Origin: Variovorax paradoxus
GTDB taxonomy: Bacteria; Pseudomonadota; Gammaproteobacteria; Burkholderiales; Burkholderiaceae_C
DNA: 64,000 nucleotides
Assembly: GCF_030811855.1 (NCBI RefSeq)
Contig: NZ_JAUSRN010000001.1
Location: forward strand, 744,001-808,000
Direction of reading: 5' to 3'
In this document: positions 1 through 7,420 of the stretch, in pieces
Numbering within the stretch: position 1 is the stretch's first letter
Layout: each line of letters opens with the position of its first letter
Notes under the pieces: model-generated
Told to the model about the DNA's origin: nothing
What the model saw: the letters and a program-made list of their open reading frames with translations, nothing else
The model's database searches: none
Position numbers and translations under genes: made by a program

Positions 1-98
1 ACGGTGTCGAGGAATGTCTTGCCGTCGCGCACGTTCGCAAACATGCGCCAGTGAATGCCCAGAAGAATGACGAAGGAGATCTTCCTAATGCAGTACAC
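1..98 (-). CDS. Possible 5' part of an unidentified gene running off the left edge
   Basis: A minus-strand frame stays open from about position 150 to the window edge. Read from a GTG at 98-96 it gives about 32 residues, including VILLGIHWRMFANVRDGKTF, with G or C in most third positions. A strong AGGAGG lies just downstream of the stop of the neighbouring lipoprotein (about 145-150), which suggests translation continues into another gene of the same operon. No start codon sits at ideal spacing from that site, so the start is uncertain. I do not recognise the product. It could also be a chance open frame. Confidence 0.3.
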   Translation of the reverse strand, partial: MYCIRKISFVILLGIHWRMFANVRDGKTFLDT

Positions 99-150
99 GA
101 AACTCGGGTCGAAGCAAGCCTCGAACTGGGTAAGAAGCTCGCGACCTCCT

Positions 151-711
151 TCACAGTTCTCCGAGCTTCGCTGCGTCCACTGGCTTTTGCAGCCACTTGG
201 CGATGTCACCGCCCAGCGCATAGGTCACCACGCCCACCATGCTGCAGGTGCTGCGTGGAATGCCGAAGTACATGAACATCTGGCGCTGCGCCGTGAACTG
301 GGCTGGCGCGGCGCCGGGGCGGTCCAGCACGCCGTTCAGCTGAACGATCTTGGGGCCGCCGTAGAGCCCGCCGGCATTGGCCAGGATGTCCGTGATCTCG
401 ATGCGCAGGGTCGGTGCGCCGGTCAGGTTGGCCGACGGTGACGGCACTGCGAACTCGTACGGCGCCAGCAATTGGTCCTGGATGGCCTGATTCAGCGATG
501 CGGGAACATCGCATGCATCGTCGGCCTTCGTCAGTTGCACGCCCTTGGTGGTCTTGCCGTAGCTGATGGCGGGCAGGATCACCGCATTGCGGTCATTGGC
601 CGTGGGCTCCGGCGGTTCGGCTTCGGCAACCCTGGGGCCGCGAGAACCACAGGCGGTGAGCGCTGCGGTGGCCAAGGCGGCAATGACGAAGACGTGTTTG
701 CGGGGACTCAT
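151..711 (-). CDS. Predicted lipoprotein of unknown function
   Basis: The product has 186 residues. It begins MSPRKHVFVIAALATAALTA, followed by Cys, a lipoprotein signal peptide with a TAAC-like lipobox, so it should be a lipid-anchored envelope protein. The mature part contains APTLRIEITDILANAGGLYG and a segment on an Arg-Ser-Thr-Cys turn, which looks like a small beta-rich domain, but I do not recognise the family. The ATG at 711 is chosen because AGGAAA precedes it and it places the signal peptide at the N-terminus; a longer upstream frame has no signal. It lies 61 bp downstream of another lipoprotein gene on the same strand, probably one transcript. Confidence 0.75.
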   Translation of the reverse strand: MSPRKHVFVIAALATAALTACGSRGPRVAEAEPPEPTANDRNAVILPAISYGKTTKGVQLTKADDACDVPASLNQAIQDQLLAPYEFAVPSPSANLTGAPTLRIEITDILANAGGLYGGPKIVQLNGVLDRPGAAPAQFTAQRQMFMYFGIPRSTCSMVGVVTYALGGDIAKWLQKPVDAAKLGEL

Positions 712-772
712 GAATTTTCCTGTTGAGAGTTGGACTCGACACGCGGGTCGCGCATGGCCGGGTGTCCTTAGA

Positions 773-1435
773 TCAAATGGTCGAAGCAGGGAGCGGCGCG
801 TCCGTTGATTGCGCCGCTCGTTTGATCCGCGGGCCGAGGCGAGCGAGTACGTCTTCGGTGGCGAACGTCTGCGCGTCCATGTTCTGGAGATCGGACCGCA
901 GCTCGACCAGTACCGACCGCGCTGGCAGCGCAGGTCCCGCTCCGCCGGAAGGTATGTAGATGAACGTAGGGGCCTGGCCCTTGACCATTGGCGCGCGAGG
1001 TGGCGCCCGGAAGACCGGCATGGTGCCTGCCATTCGCTGCAGGTAGGGCGCATGGGCACTGGCGACGCGGTCACCATCGATCTGCGACCCTCGGCTCATC
1101 TGGCTCACCTCCACATCTGCGAGCGGACTCCCTTGCCCAAAGACGTCGTCGCCCGTGAGCACTGTGGCGTCAATGGTGCCCTCGACGATCTTGAACGCGG
1201 GAGCGCCAGCCTCTTTCGCGACTTGTGCGCTGCGGTAGAGCACGAACGCATCGACCCAGCGTAATGGCGTGCGGGTCGACCCCGTGAAGCGCACGCGGTA
1301 GAGCTGGTCGGAGAGCTTGCTGCTGGCATGACCGAAGTTGTTGCCCTCGGCACCTGCGGCCCGGTACGGTGTTGGCCTCACACAGGCAGTCAGCGCAGCC
1401 GCTGCGATCAGCGTTGCGATTGTCTTTGTGAACAT
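773..1435 (-). CDS. CC0125/CC1285-type lipoprotein
   Basis: The protein has 220 residues from the ATG at 1435, with AGGAAGAA as ribosome site. The N-terminus MFTKTIATLIAAAALTAC is a clear lipoprotein signal with the lipobox Cys near residue 18. The following region, with YRVRFTGSTRTPLRWVDAF and LYRSAQVAKEAGAPAFKIVE, matches what I remember of the CC0125/CC1285 lipoprotein family: a G-hinged beta strand, then a helix carrying LYR-A and a closing strand. The family's function is not known; it is periplasmic or outer-membrane anchored. The C-terminal 90 residues are less family-like. It is first of a two-gene lipoprotein pair. Confidence 0.72.
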   Translation of the reverse strand: MFTKTIATLIAAAALTACVRPTPYRAAGAEGNNFGHASSKLSDQLYRVRFTGSTRTPLRWVDAFVLYRSAQVAKEAGAPAFKIVEGTIDATVLTGDDVFGQGSPLADVEVSQMSRGSQIDGDRVASAHAPYLQRMAGTMPVFRAPPRAPMVKGQAPTFIYIPSGGAGPALPARSVLVELRSDLQNMDAQTFATEDVLARLGPRIKRAAQSTDAPLPASTI

Positions 1436-1602
1436 GAGATTCTTCCTGGTCGTTGAGCGCACGGGGTGGGCCTGCGCCGTTTCTGCTTGGATGGGATGCT
1501 TGCCTTGGCGTCGCCGATCAGGCGCGCGCTTTTCGCGCCATGCAGGCGCCGCCAGATCGAACGCCGAGCGTTCTGCCTGGAGGCTCGGGCTCCGTCAGCC
1601 CA

Positions 1603-2577
1603 TCAAGGCTGCAGCCGCAAGGCGTCCGTCAGCGTGGCCCCGGTGCTCGTACGGGCCAGGAAGGAGAGATAGCGGAAGTAGCCGTTGCTGGTGTAGATGC
1701 CGGCCGGCAAGAAAACGATGGCGCTCGGCCCGGTGTAGCTCCCGGTGGTCTCCAGCTTGCAGGCGTCGCTGGCGCTGGGACTGGCCGCCGCGTTGACCGC
1801 ATTCAGGGTGAGGCCATACATGTTCTTGGCGGTCCCGGGTTCCGACAGGGCGACGGTTCCGGACAGGGTGCACGAGCCGATCTGGACGCCGGAGGTGGTG
1901 CCGGTGAAGGCGCCGGAAGGATCAACCGTGAGGGAGATCCCTATGCCTAGGGTGTCGCTGGCCGTCCAGGTGCCGGCCACGCTGGCCTGCGAGACGGCCA
2001 ATGCGTTCGCGGTGCTGTAGCTGACGGGCCCGAACGGGGCTGGCGATCCGCCCCCCTTTGCGTAGGTGCCGTCCATCGACGTCTTAGGCGTAAAGGTGCC
2101 CGAGCCGGTGGTCGGGGACGCCGTCACGAACAGGAACTCGGTGCCGGGATTGAAGACCCAGTTCAGGCCCGTGACCGCGATCGACCCGAAGAGCGAGCCG
2201 ACAGTGAACTTGCGCGCGATGGAACCGTCGGCGCCGACGTAGGTGTAGCCGAACATCGATTCGTAGATGCCTTCGTTGCCACCCACCGCGGCGGTCGATC
2301 CCGCTTGAGGCGACGCGAGCGAGGGCCCGGCTTCGCTACCGGCCACCGGCGCCCGGGACGATGGTGCAGGCGCCGGAGACGGAGCGGGTGCGGGTGCGGG
2401 TGCTGGAGATGGCGCGGGGGCCGGAGTCGGCGCCGGGGCGGGCGTCTGGTCCGTGGCCCCGGCGACCAGCGGCAGCGCGATGCCGCCGCCACCACCGCTG
2501 CCTCCTCCCCCTCCACAGGCGCTCAGCGCACCGAGCGCGAGCAATGCCACTGCATGGGCGATGATGTTCTTGTTCAT
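1603..2577 (-). CDS. Gly/Pro-rich lipoprotein of unknown function
   Basis: The product has 324 residues from the ATG at 2577, preceded at good spacing by AGGAAGG. The signal MNKNIIAHAVALLALGALSA ends in Cys and is followed by a glycine run. A Pro-Ala repeat linker (APAPTPAPAPSPAPAP and similar, about residues 45-75) joins it to a C-terminal domain of about 240 residues that looks beta-rich, with alternating Gly/Ser/Thr. Such a build is usual for a surface lipoprotein on a stalk. The frame is open upstream to 2766 and encodes an ESPR-like leader (annotated separately), so a longer product is possible. Function is not recognisable. Confidence 0.7.
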   Translation of the reverse strand: MNKNIIAHAVALLALGALSACGGGGGSGGGGGIALPLVAGATDQTPAPAPTPAPAPSPAPAPAPAPSPAPAPSSRAPVAGSEAGPSLASPQAGSTAAVGGNEGIYESMFGYTYVGADGSIARKFTVGSLFGSIAVTGLNWVFNPGTEFLFVTASPTTGSGTFTPKTSMDGTYAKGGGSPAPFGPVSYSTANALAVSQASVAGTWTASDTLGIGISLTVDPSGAFTGTTSGVQIGSCTLSGTVALSEPGTAKNMYGLTLNAVNAAASPSASDACKLETTGSYTGPSAIVFLPAGIYTSNGYFRYLSFLARTSTGATLTDALRLQP

Positions 2578-2736
2578 TCTTCTGGTCCTTCCTGGGTTAA
2601 AAATTGGAGATGAGGCTGAAGCCGCTCGTGACTTTGGCGGTGCAGTAGCCTTGCCGACGCTGGTCGCCGCCTCAGGAACGGCGAGCCGCATCGCGCGCGC
2701 CGCGCTCCAGATCACCCTGAAAAAATTCTTGTTCAT
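2578..2736 (-). other. ESPR-like secretion leader, in frame upstream of the lipoprotein
   Basis: From an ATG at 2736, with AGGGA at a usable distance, this segment encodes MNKNFFRVIWSAARAM followed by RLAVPEAATSVGKA. That fits the extended signal peptide region of type V secreted proteins: MNK, aromatic/RVIW, small residues, AV.E.A, GK. A normal ESPR runs straight into a hydrophobic signal core. Here about 23 residues intervene before the second MNKN that starts the lipoprotein signal. It may be the relic of an autotransporter or adhesin whose passenger was replaced, or an alternative long start. Nothing else was seen in 2737-2948 apart from AT-poor spacer. Confidence 0.5.
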
Positions 2737-2948
2737 CTCGTTCCCTGATCGCCCATGTGACAGCAAGGGGATTCTGGGATCGAGGGGCAGAAATAAACGT
2801 CAACAAACTGTGGCGCGCACAGATTCAGGCCGAGGACGCGGCTTATGTCACACCCTCAGTTTTTGTGATGAATGCTTAGGTTTACCGCCGGCGCATTCGG
2901 GTGTTGGGCGGCTGCTACGGTTTGGGCCGGTAGCCCATGCCCACCGTC

Positions 2949-4220
2949 TCAGCGCACCAGATCCCACCCCATCATCAGCGCCGCAAACCCCATCAACGCC
3001 GTGCCGCCCCAGCCGAGCCAGCGCGTGCGCCGTCCCGAAGTGAACACGCCCATCACCTTCTCGCGCGTCACCAGCACCATCATGGCCGCCATGATCGGTA
3101 CCGCGACCACGCCATTGATGACGGCGCTCCAGTAGAGCGCCTTCATCGGGTCGATGGGCGTGAAGTCGAGCGCGGTGCCGACGAGCGTGGCGACCGCGAT
3201 GATTCCGTAGAACTCCTTGGCCTCGCGCCAATGCCGCTCAAGCCCCTCTTCCCACCCGAAGGCCTCGGCCACGGCATAGGCGGCTGAAGACGCCAGCACA
3301 GGAACGGCCAGTAGGCCGGTGGCAATGATCCCTCCGGCAAACAGCCAGAACGCGAAGTCGCCGGCCAGCGGCCGCAGCGCCTCGGCCGCTTGCGCCGCCG
3401 ACGTTACGTCATGCACGCCTGCCGCAAACAGTACCGACGCCCCGACCACCATCACGAAGAACGCGATCAGGTTGGAAAAAGTCATGCCGATCCAGGTATC
3501 GAGCCGCACACGACGCAGGTCGCGCCGCACGTCGCTCTCGGTGCCGCGCTGTCCGCCCTTCAGCCGCAGTTCCTCGACTTCCTGCGAGGCCTGCCAGAAG
3601 AACAGGTAGGGCGAGATCGTGGTGCCGAGCAGCGCCACGATCATCATCCAGTAGTCCCCGCTCCACTGCAGCCGGGGCACGACCAGGTCGTGCAGCACCC
3701 GCCCCCACTCCACCTGCACCGAGAACACCGCCGCCACGTAGGCAAACAGCGTGAGCGTCAGCCACTTGAGGATGTGAGCCAGCTTCCGGTAGGGCACGAA
3801 CACCTGCAGCAGCACCGTGATCACGCCGAAGACCAGCGAATAAAAGTGCGCGCCGCCGCCCGCCACCAGTTGCATGGCCTCGCCCATTGCAGAAATGTCG
3901 GCCGCGATGTTGATGGTGTTGGCCGCCACCAGCAGCGCCACCAGCACAGCCAGGAAGCCGCGCGGCATGTGCTCGCGCATGTTGGCGGCCACCCCCTTGC
4001 CCGTGACCCGGCCGATGCGCGCCGACACCAGCTGGATCGCCACCATGAAGGGCAGCGAAAGAAACACGGTCCAGAGCAGGCCGGTGCCGAACTGCGCCCC
4101 CGCCTGCGTGTAGGTGGCGATGCCCGACGGGTCGTCGTCCGCCGCACCGGTGACGACACCGGGACCTACGTGGCGCAGAAAGGAGGGAATGCGTTTCTTC
4201 ATGGGCGGCGATGGTGGCAT
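2949..4220 (-). CDS. Nramp-family divalent metal transporter, divergent subtype
   Basis: The protein has 423 residues from the ATG at 4220; an internal ATG at 4202 is equally usable and neither has a strong ribosome site. About eleven hydrophobic segments and the Nramp order of helices are visible. In helix 1 the usual DPGN motif reads DPSG (about residues 30-33). In helix 6 the usual MPH reads SPY within GTTISPYLFFWQ. These positions supply the Asn and Met metal ligands of manganese/iron Nramps, so selectivity is probably different, as in the Nramp-related magnesium transporters. It follows a LysR gene by 35 bp on the same strand. The family is secure; the substrate is inference. Confidence 0.8.
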   Translation of the reverse strand: MPPSPPMKKRIPSFLRHVGPGVVTGAADDDPSGIATYTQAGAQFGTGLLWTVFLSLPFMVAIQLVSARIGRVTGKGVAANMREHMPRGFLAVLVALLVAANTINIAADISAMGEAMQLVAGGGAHFYSLVFGVITVLLQVFVPYRKLAHILKWLTLTLFAYVAAVFSVQVEWGRVLHDLVVPRLQWSGDYWMMIVALLGTTISPYLFFWQASQEVEELRLKGGQRGTESDVRRDLRRVRLDTWIGMTFSNLIAFFVMVVGASVLFAAGVHDVTSAAQAAEALRPLAGDFAFWLFAGGIIATGLLAVPVLASSAAYAVAEAFGWEEGLERHWREAKEFYGIIAVATLVGTALDFTPIDPMKALYWSAVINGVVAVPIMAAMMVLVTREKVMGVFTSGRRTRWLGWGGTALMGFAALMMGWDLVR

Positions 4221-4255
4221 CCGAGCCTGACCGCTGCATGAACGGGGGTCCGGCT

Positions 4256-5170
4256 TCACGAACGCTCCGAGAACAGTGCCGTGATCACCTGGCGCAGCCA
4301 TCGATTCGCCGGGTCGGCCTCAAAGCGCTTGCTCCAGTGCAGCGACACCGTGAAGTCGCGCAGCGGAAAGGGCGGCTCGACGATGGCATAACCGCCCTCT
4401 TCCGCGAAGCCGTGCGCGATGTTGCGCGGCATCACCACGGCTAGATCGGTGGCACGCACGATGGCCGGCAGCACCATGAAGTGTTCGGTCGTGAGGCGCA
4501 GCCGGTCTTCCAGGTTCAGCAGCTGCAGGATGCGCAGCGTGTCGGCATGCGTGCGCACCGCCACGTAGTCGAGCTCGTGCAGCGCCTCGAGCAGCGCCTG
4601 CCCGCTGCGCCGCCGCTTCGCGAAGGGATGCCCCTTGCGCAGCAGCACGATGTAGCGGTCTTTCAGCAGCTGGGCGCGCTGCGTGTCCTTCACCTGGGGC
4701 AGGAAACCGAAGGCGAAGTCGACCCGGCCGCTGTCGAGCGCCGCGGCAACGTCGCCGGTGGCCAGCGGCATCGTCTCGATCCGCACGCCCGGCGCCAGTT
4801 CGCGCAGCCGTGCCATCAGCGCCGGCAGGAATCTGCCCTCGCCGATGTCGCTCATGTGGATGCGGAACAGCTTGCGCGACGTGGCCGGGTCGAAGCGCTC
4901 GGGTTCCGCGAGCGCCTGCTGCAGCATCGCCAGCGCCGCCTGCACCGGCACCGCCAGCCGCTCGGCCCGCGGCGTGGGCGCCACGCCCCCGGGGGTGCGC
5001 GTGAAGAGCGCATCGCCCAGCAGCAGGCGCAGGCGCGTGAGGCCGTGGCTGGCCGCCGGCTGCGTGAGGCCCAGGGCCTCGGCCGCACGGCTGACGCTGC
5101 GGGCCCTGAAGACCGCATCGAAGAGCCGCAGCAGGTTGAGGTCCAACTTTTCAATATGCATGGCATTCAT
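4256..5170 (-). CDS. LysR-family transcriptional regulator (likely ior regulator)
   Basis: The protein has 304 residues from ATG 5170 (ATG 5161, MHIEKL, is an alternative). The winged helix-turn-helix fills residues 5-65, with SVSRAAEALGLTQPAASHGL as the recognition region, followed by a co-inducer-binding domain with GVRIETMPLATGDVAAALDS. The DLNLLRLFDAVF start places it in the NodD/LinR/SyrM-like branch that often controls aromatic catabolism. It is transcribed divergently from iorA across a 79-bp promoter region, so control of the ior operon is the most likely role. It may also be cotranscribed with the Nramp gene 35 bp downstream. Confidence 0.85.
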   Translation of the reverse strand: MNAMHIEKLDLNLLRLFDAVFRARSVSRAAEALGLTQPAASHGLTRLRLLLGDALFTRTPGGVAPTPRAERLAVPVQAALAMLQQALAEPERFDPATSRKLFRIHMSDIGEGRFLPALMARLRELAPGVRIETMPLATGDVAAALDSGRVDFAFGFLPQVKDTQRAQLLKDRYIVLLRKGHPFAKRRRSGQALLEALHELDYVAVRTHADTLRILQLLNLEDRLRLTTEHFMVLPAIVRATDLAVVMPRNIAHGFAEEGGYAIVEPPFPLRDFTVSLHWSKRFEADPANRWLRQVITALFSERS

Positions 5171-5249
5171 GTCGCATAGCTTGCTTATTTTATTGATGTA
5201 TGGCGACGCGGCGACCACACTGCGCAACCCCCAGAACAAAAGAGACACG
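5171..5249. promoter_or_regulatory. Divergent promoter between LysR gene and iorA
   Basis: This 79-bp gap contains the only AT-rich stretch nearby (TAGCTTGCTTATTTTATTGA, about 5177-5196). It must hold promoters for both directions and the LysR binding site. The ATAGC...GATGTAT arrangement could be a loose T-N11-A box, but no clear palindrome is visible. Confidence 0.4.
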
Positions 5250-7409
5250 ATGGAAGTTTCATTCAGCAAGGAAGTCGAGTTGCTGCGCCTCGGCGCCGGC
5301 GACACCTTCCACGGCGAGGGCATCCTCGCCATCACCAAGGGCTTGTTGCAGTCCGGCGTGGCCTACGTGGGCGGCTACCAGGGCGCGCCGGTGTCTCACC
5401 TGCTCGACGTGATGGTCCAGGGCAAGGCCTACATGGACGAACTCGGCGTGCATGTGGAGGCCTGCTCCAACGAGGCCTCGGCTGCGGCGATGCTCGGCGC
5501 GTCAATCCACTATCCGCTGCGCGGCGCCGTGACGTGGAAATCGATCGTCGGCACCAACGTGGCGGCCGATGCGCTCTCCAACCTGTCGTCGCCGGGCGTG
5601 ACCGGCGGCGTGCTGGTGGTGGTGGGCGAGGACTACGGCGAAGGTGCCAGTGTGATCCAGGAGCGCACGCATGCCTATGCGCTCAAGTCGAGCATGTGCC
5701 TGCTCGATCCGCGGCCCGACCTGGGCGTGATGGTGCGCATGGTCGAACACGGCTTCCGGCTTTCCGAGGCCTCGAACATGCCTTGCCTGATGGAGCTGCG
5801 CATCCGCACCTGCCACGTGCGCGGCAGCTTCGAATGCAAGGACAACATCGCGCCTGCGGTGTCGACCCGCGCACTGATGAACGAGCCCGCAGGCTTCGAC
5901 TACATGCGGCTTGCGCACCCGCCTGTCACATTCCGGCACGAAAAGCTCAAGGGCGACGAGCGCATTCCCGCGGCGCGGCGCTACATCGTCGAACAAGGGC
6001 TCAACGAGCTGATCCCGGGCGGTCGGCATGCCGACCTTGGCATCGTCGTGCAGGGCGGGCTCTACAACGCGCTTGTCCGCAGCCTGCAGCAGCAGGGCCT
6101 CGCCGATGCGTTCGGCGAGACGGACATTCCGATCCTGGTGCTCAACGTGACCTACCCGCTGGTGCCCGAACAGGTGGCCGACTTCTGCGTGGGCAAGCGC
6201 GCGGTGCTGGTGGTGGAAGAGGGCCAGCCCGAATACATCGAGCAGGACATTGCCACCCTGCTGCGCCGGCGCGACATCCAGACGCCGCTGCACGGCAAGG
6301 ACTTGCTGCCTTCGGCCGGCGAATACGGCGTCGAGGTGCTCTCGGGCGGCATCGGCACGTTCGCGGCAAAGTACATTGAAGTCGGCGAAGCCTTGTCGTC
6401 CGCGAAGGCCTGGCTGGCCGGCAACCGCGAGCGCCGCGAGGCGGTGGCACGGCAACTCTCGACGGCCTTGCCCAACCGGCCGCCGAGCTTCTGCGTGGGC
6501 TGTCCCGAACGGCCGGTATTCTCGGCCCTGAAGCTCGCGCAGCAGGAGACCGGGCCGGTGCACATCGCGGCCGACATCGGCTGCCATGCCTTCGGCACCT
6601 TCGAGCCGTTCTCGATGGGACATTCGATCCTGGGCTACGGAATGAGCCTGGCGAGCCGCGCGGGCGTGGCGCCGATGATGAACCGCCGCACACTGTCGAT
6701 CATGGGCGACGGCGGTTTCTGGCACAACGGACTTCTCACAGGCGTGCAGAGCGCGCTCTTCAACGACGACGACGCGGTACTGCTCATCTTCAAGAACGGC
6801 TACACCTCGGCCACGGGCACGCAGGACATCATCTCCACGCCCGACGACGAAACGAAGGAACGCGCGGTCGACAAGCAGCAGAGCCTGGTCGACAAGAACC
6901 AGACCATCGAGGCCACGCTCACCGGCCTGGGCGTGAAGTGGATGCGCACCGTGACCACCTACGACGTGGAGCGCATGCGCAAGACGCTGACCGAGGCGCT
7001 CACCAGCGACTTCAACGGCCTCAAGGTAGTGATTGCCGAAGGCGAATGCCAGCTCGAGCGCCAGCGCCGCATCAAGCCGTGGATTGCCAGCCTCTTGAAA
7101 AAAGGCGAGCGCGTGGTGCGCGTGAAATACGGCGTCGACGAAGACGTGTGCAACGGCGACCACGCCTGCATCCGCCTCTCGGGGTGCCCCACGCTCACGC
7201 TCAAGGACAACCCCGACCCGCTCAAGGTCGACCCGGTGGCCACCGTGATCGACGGCTGCGTGGGCTGCGGCCTGTGCGGCGAGAACGCGCACGCGGCCAC
7301 GCTGTGCCCGAGCTTCTATCGCGCGGAGGTGGTGCAGAACCCGAAGTGGCACGAGCGCCTGCTGCATTCGCTGCGCGGCGCATTCGTGCGAGCCCTGCAA
7401 CCCGCATGA
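5250..7409 (+). CDS. iorA: Indolepyruvate ferredoxin oxidoreductase, alpha subunit
   Basis: The protein has 719 residues from the ATG at 5250; the frame is open much further upstream but that part is antisense to the LysR gene. It should oxidatively decarboxylate aryl pyruvates to aryl-acetyl-CoA, passing electrons to ferredoxin. The N-terminal 2-oxoacid oxidoreductase domain is followed by the thiamine-diphosphate core: GDGGFWHNGLL starts near residue 486, and the distal Asn-Gly lies in FKNGYTSATGTQ. A C-terminal two-cluster ferredoxin-like domain starts near residue 632. Its first motif is spaced C-x5-C-x5-CP, and its second is the classical CVGCGLCGENAHAATLCP. It overlaps or abuts iorB by ATGA, showing translational coupling. 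Confidence 0.9.
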   Translation: MEVSFSKEVELLRLGAGDTFHGEGILAITKGLLQSGVAYVGGYQGAPVSHLLDVMVQGKAYMDELGVHVEACSNEASAAAMLGASIHYPLRGAVTWKSIVGTNVAADALSNLSSPGVTGGVLVVVGEDYGEGASVIQERTHAYALKSSMCLLDPRPDLGVMVRMVEHGFRLSEASNMPCLMELRIRTCHVRGSFECKDNIAPAVSTRALMNEPAGFDYMRLAHPPVTFRHEKLKGDERIPAARRYIVEQGLNELIPGGRHADLGIVVQGGLYNALVRSLQQQGLADAFGETDIPILVLNVTYPLVPEQVADFCVGKRAVLVVEEGQPEYIEQDIATLLRRRDIQTPLHGKDLLPSAGEYGVEVLSGGIGTFAAKYIEVGEALSSAKAWLAGNRERREAVARQLSTALPNRPPSFCVGCPERPVFSALKLAQQETGPVHIAADIGCHAFGTFEPFSMGHSILGYGMSLASRAGVAPMMNRRTLSIMGDGGFWHNGLLTGVQSALFNDDDAVLLIFKNGYTSATGTQDIISTPDDETKERAVDKQQSLVDKNQTIEATLTGLGVKWMRTVTTYDVERMRKTLTEALTSDFNGLKVVIAEGECQLERQRRIKPWIASLLKKGERVVRVKYGVDEDVCNGDHACIRLSGCPTLTLKDNPDPLKVDPVATVIDGCVGCGLCGENAHAATLCPSFYRAEVVQNPKWHERLLHSLRGAFVRALQPA

Positions 7410-7420
7410 AGGGCGAAGAT

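Noticed and set aside
4683-5249. 189-codon upstream extension of iorA
   Set aside because: It is antisense to the LysR gene over its whole length, shows no IorA features, and the family starts at MEVSFSKEVELLRLGAGD.
5502-7400. 632-codon open frame opposite iorA
   Set aside because: It mirrors the coding strand of iorA, is rich in His/Arg/Ala from reverse reading of GC-rich codons, and has no recognisable domain.
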